NCBI RefSeq assembly: GCF_024437655.1
Contig: NZ_JANBVF010000049.1
Span: 1 to 37,308, forward strand
DNA length: 37,308 nt
DNA from: Chitinolyticbacter albus
GTDB lineage: Bacteria; Pseudomonadota; Gammaproteobacteria; Burkholderiales; Chitinibacteraceae
Direction: 5' to 3'
A program made the translations under genes and the position numbers. The notes beneath the pieces are model-generated. The model was not told where the DNA came from, searched no databases, and saw only the letters and a list, made by a program, of their open reading frames with translations. Positions 34,725-37,308 of this stretch are shown in pieces (within the stretch, counting starts at the first letter, position 1; every line of letters starts with the position of its first letter).

Positions 34725-35411
34725 ATGAAGGCCATGATACTGGCGGCCGGTCGCGGCGAGCGGATGCGCCCGCTGACCGACCATTGCCCCAAGCCCCTGC
34801 TCGAAGTGGGCGGCGTTTCGCTGATCGGCTGGCATTTGCGGCGACTGGCCGCCGCCGGCATCACCGAGGTGGTGATCAATCACGCCTGGTTGGGCGAGCA
34901 GATCGAGTCCCGGTTGGGTGACGGTGCCGATTGGGGCTTGCGCATAGAATACTCGCGCGAGGCTACGGCCCTGGAAACGGCGGGAGGCATTGCCCAGGCG
35001 CGGCCGCTGCTCGGCGAGGCGCCTTTCCTGCTGCTCAGTGGTGATATCTACTGCAACTATGATCTTGCCGGGTTGCTGCCGGTGGCAGCGGCGATGCGGG
35101 CCGATCCGGATCGGCTGGCGCACCTGGTCATGGTCGACAATCCGCCTTATCACCCCGGCGGTGATTTCGCGCTGGAGGGCGGCCAGATTGCGCCCGATGG
35201 TGAGCCCAGGCTGTGCTACGCCAATATCGCGGTCTGCAGTCCGTGTCTCGTCGACGGCGTCGCGTCGGGCAGCGTCGCCAAGCTGGGGCCGATCTTTGCC
35301 AGGCAGGGTCGCGCGGGGCGGATAACCGGCGAATATTTCGCTGGTACCTGGCTCAATGTCGGTACGCCAGCTGATCTGGATCAAGCCCGGCGGCTGTTGC
35401 TTGGCCACTGA
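34725..35411 (+). CDS. murU: N-acetylmuramate alpha-1-phosphate uridylyltransferase MurU
   Basis: MurU converts MurNAc-1-phosphate, the AmgK product, to UDP-MurNAc. The 228-residue product is a sugar-phosphate nucleotidyltransferase with the signature LAAGRGERMRPLTDHCPKPL (6-25), the acidic metal site in LLLSGDIYCNYD and a C-terminal GTWLNVGTPADLD. The ATG at 34725 is chosen over an upstream TTG that overlaps the amgK stop. It follows amgK by 14 bases. Together with Mpl and MurB elsewhere in this window it supports both de novo and recycled UDP-MurNAc pools. Confidence 0.9.
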   Translation: MKAMILAAGRGERMRPLTDHCPKPLLEVGGVSLIGWHLRRLAAAGITEVVINHAWLGEQIESRLGDGADWGLRIEYSREATALETAGGIAQARPLLGEAPFLLLSGDIYCNYDLAGLLPVAAAMRADPDRLAHLVMVDNPPYHPGGDFALEGGQIAPDGEPRLCYANIAVCSPCLVDGVASGSVAKLGPIFARQGRAGRITGEYFAGTWLNVGTPADLDQARRLLLGH

Positions 35412-35490
35412 GCGGCGGGTCTGGGGACTGTGCTTGAGGCATGTTGCAACGCGGCGTAAGCTGACTTGGCCCGCACCCTAGGAACCGCGT

Positions 35491-37206
35491 ATGCCGCAGC
35501 CAACCGATTTTCTCGCCGAACAACACCTGCGTTTCGATGCACTGCAGCACCAGTTGCGACAGGCCTTCGATCCGTTTGGGTTGGCCCGGACTACGTTGGA
35601 TGCGCAGCAGGCGTGGTTGCGTCACCCGGACAGGCTGGTCGAAACGCTGGGTGACTGGACGACGGACTACGTGCGCTGGTCCACGTTCACCACGCGGCGC
35701 TTCTGGGGGGAGCCCGATATCGATCTGTTCCCTCCCCATCCGGACGATACCCGCTTTGCCGATCCGATCTGGCGTGATTCGCCGTTCTGGGACGGCATCA
35801 AGGAATGGTATCTATTCAATACTCGCTGGCTGCAGGATGCGCTTTATGCCACGCCGGACCTGTGTGACAACGGCTGCGCCCGCGCCGCCTTCTGGTTGCG
35901 CCAGGTGCTGAACGCCGTTGCGCCGACCAATTACTTCTATCTCAATCCAGTCGCCATGGCCAAGGCGCTGGCCAGTCACGGCGAGAGCGTTGCGCAGGGA
36001 TGGCGGAATTTCGCGCGCGACCAGAGCGCAGGCGATATCGCGATGACCGACATGTCGGCGTTCAAGGTCGGCGAAAGCCTGGCGACCACGCCGGGCGCCG
36101 TAGTCTATCGCGGGCGCCTGCTGGAAGTGATCCACTACGAGGCAACGACACCGACGGTACACAAGGTGCCGCTGGTGATCGTTTCGCCGTGGATCAACAA
36201 ATACTATGTGCTCGACCTCGACGCGAAGAAGAGCCTGGTTCGCTACCTGGTCGATCAGGGGCATTCGGTATTCATCACCAGCTGGAAGAACCCTGGTGAG
36301 GAGGAGCGCGAGCTGGCCTTCGACGATTATATCGTCGACGGGATCGATCGCATCGTGCAGGTCGCCAAGGAAGTCAGCGGCAGCGAGCAGGTCAACCTGG
36401 CCGGCTACTGCATAGGCGGAACATTGGTCGCGACCTATCTGGCCTGGCTGGCGAAGCGGGACGCGGCGGGCCAGATCGCTAGCGCCACCTTGCTGACTTC
36501 GCTCACCGATTTCTCCATGCCAGGGGATATCGAGGTCTTCCTCGACGAAGAGGGCCTGGCGTTCGTCGAGAACACCATCCGCCGCAAAGGCTATCTCGAT
36601 GGCAAGGAGATGGCGGCAAGCTTTCGCATGCTGCGCGCCAACAGCCTCGTGTGGAACTACTGGGTGAGCAACTACCTGCTCGGTGAAACGCCGATGGCGT
36701 TTGACGTGCTCTACTGGAACATGGATACCACCCGCATGCCGGAGCGCATGCACTGCTATTACCTGCGCGAGTTCTATTTCAATAACAAGCTGACCCAGCC
36801 CGACGCATTGACCATCGCTGGCGCGCCGATTGATCTCGCGCGCATTGCCACGCCGCTCTTCATGGTCAGTACCGAAGAAGACCATATCGCGCCGTGGAAG
36901 CAGACCTGGAAATTGATCGACCGGGTGCAAAGCGACGTAACGTTCACGCTATCGACCTCCGGCCATATCCTTGGCATCGTCAACCCGCCACGCCCCGATT
37001 CCAAGCGTGCCTACTGGCAAGGCGGTGTTACAACCGGCCAGACGGACGAGGAATGGAAGGGTGGCCAGCAGAAGCAGGCGGGGTCATGGTGGCCCAGCTG
37101 GGTCGAATGGCTCGGTTCACGCTCGGGCGCCCAGGTCAAACCGAAGCTCGCCAGCCGCAAGCACGCCAAACTGTGCGATGCGCCGGGTCACTACGTGCTG
37201 GAATAA
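35491..37206 (+). CDS. phaC: Class I poly(3-hydroxyalkanoate) synthase PhaC
   Basis: PhaC polymerises (R)-3-hydroxyacyl-CoA into storage polyester granules. The 571-residue length and single-subunit form indicate class I. The lipase-like box GYCIGG holds nucleophile Cys307; the other triad members are Asp464 (STEEDHIAPWK) and His492 (TSGHILGIVNPP). Spacings match the Cupriavidus enzyme. The conserved tryptophan lies in the C-terminal EWLGSRSG segment region. AGGA precedes the ATG at 35491. No phaA, phaB or phasin gene lies beside it within the window, so monomer supply is encoded elsewhere or after base 37308. The 79-base gap from murU has a weak promoter-like pair, TTGAGG (35434-35439) and TAAGCT (35457-35462). 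Confidence 0.95.
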   Translation: MPQPTDFLAEQHLRFDALQHQLRQAFDPFGLARTTLDAQQAWLRHPDRLVETLGDWTTDYVRWSTFTTRRFWGEPDIDLFPPHPDDTRFADPIWRDSPFWDGIKEWYLFNTRWLQDALYATPDLCDNGCARAAFWLRQVLNAVAPTNYFYLNPVAMAKALASHGESVAQGWRNFARDQSAGDIAMTDMSAFKVGESLATTPGAVVYRGRLLEVIHYEATTPTVHKVPLVIVSPWINKYYVLDLDAKKSLVRYLVDQGHSVFITSWKNPGEEERELAFDDYIVDGIDRIVQVAKEVSGSEQVNLAGYCIGGTLVATYLAWLAKRDAAGQIASATLLTSLTDFSMPGDIEVFLDEEGLAFVENTIRRKGYLDGKEMAASFRMLRANSLVWNYWVSNYLLGETPMAFDVLYWNMDTTRMPERMHCYYLREFYFNNKLTQPDALTIAGAPIDLARIATPLFMVSTEEDHIAPWKQTWKLIDRVQSDVTFTLSTSGHILGIVNPPRPDSKRAYWQGGVTTGQTDEEWKGGQQKQAGSWWPSWVEWLGSRSGAQVKPKLASRKHAKLCDAPGHYVLE

Positions 37207-37229
37207 GCCCGAACGCGTCGTGTATCAGA

Positions 37230-37257
37230 ACAAAGCCGCCCTTAAGGGCGGCTTTGT
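37230..37257 (+). terminator. Intrinsic terminator downstream of phaC
   Basis: A perfect 12-bp stem: ACAAAGCCGCCC (37230-37241) with its complement at 37246-37257 around TTAA. The T residues fall within the stem end (CTTTGT) rather than as a long free run, so it may be leaky. It begins 23 bases after the phaC stop. The last 50 bases of the window show nothing further. Confidence 0.75.
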
Positions 37258-37308
37258 CGTGGGTGTCTTTAGGCAGTAGCGGCCAGCAACGCGCTGTTTG
37301 ACTGTCTG

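Noticed and set aside
1-37308. tRNA, rRNA, CRISPR, insertion sequence or canonical Neisseria uptake sequence
   Set aside because: No cloverleaf-like segment, repeat-spacer pattern, transposase or terminal repeats were seen, and the canonical GCCGTCTGAA uptake motif was not noticed by eye.

Overview
This window is high-GC bacterial chromosome and reads as core genome of a Betaproteobacterium, most likely in the order Neisseriales (Chromobacterium-like or Chitinibacteraceae-like). The evidence is gene content and order: def-fmt-rsmB-DUF4390-ntrY-ntrX-trkA-trkH on one strand, diverging from LysM protein-dprA-smg-topA; lptD-surA-pdxA-rsmA diverging from amgK-murU; and a lone class I PHA synthase. 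The genus is an inference. I see no tRNA, rRNA, insertion sequence, prophage or CRISPR array. No gene-free stretch exceeds about 220 bases.

Layout. (1) 83-5299: murB and a formate/nitrite-type channel (+), a five-cysteine lipoprotein of unknown function (-), a DUF2167 membrane protein (-) and the murein-recycling ligase mpl (-). (2) 5300-6274: a diguanylate cyclase (+). (3) 6423-16157: one tightly packed minus-strand block running def, fmt, rsmB, DUF4390, ntrY, ntrX, trkA, trkH. It joins formyl-Met processing and 16S rRNA methylation to a two-component system and a potassium uptake system. (4) 16297-21362: LysM protein, dprA, smg and topA (+), with an intrinsic terminator at the dprA stop codon. 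(5) 21539-24151: a GAF-PAS-PAS-GGDEF-EAL protein (+). (6) 24213-28288: an acidic amino acid ABC importer gltIJKL (-) with an attenuator-like hairpin after gltI, plus a second same-family ATPase gene upstream. (7) 28367-33623: outer-membrane biogenesis operon lptD-surA-pdxA-rsmA (-). (8) 33679-37206: amgK-murU murein-sugar salvage (+) and phaC (+).

Themes. Cell-wall synthesis and recycling recur (murB, mpl, amgK, murU, LysM protein, lptD, surA). There are two c-di-GMP enzymes. Many genes are translationally coupled by ATGA, TGATG or TAATG overlaps.

The most unusual item is NtrX. Its receiver and Fis-type DNA-binding domain look intact, but the AAA+ domain between them has lost the Walker A lysine, Walker B acids, GAFTGA loop, arginine finger and sensor II arginine. 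It therefore cannot be a conventional sigma-54 activator. I found no convincing wholly new multi-gene system; the best leads are this degenerate NtrX, its linkage to trkAH, the unknown lipoprotein, and several hairpins and palindromes that look regulatory.
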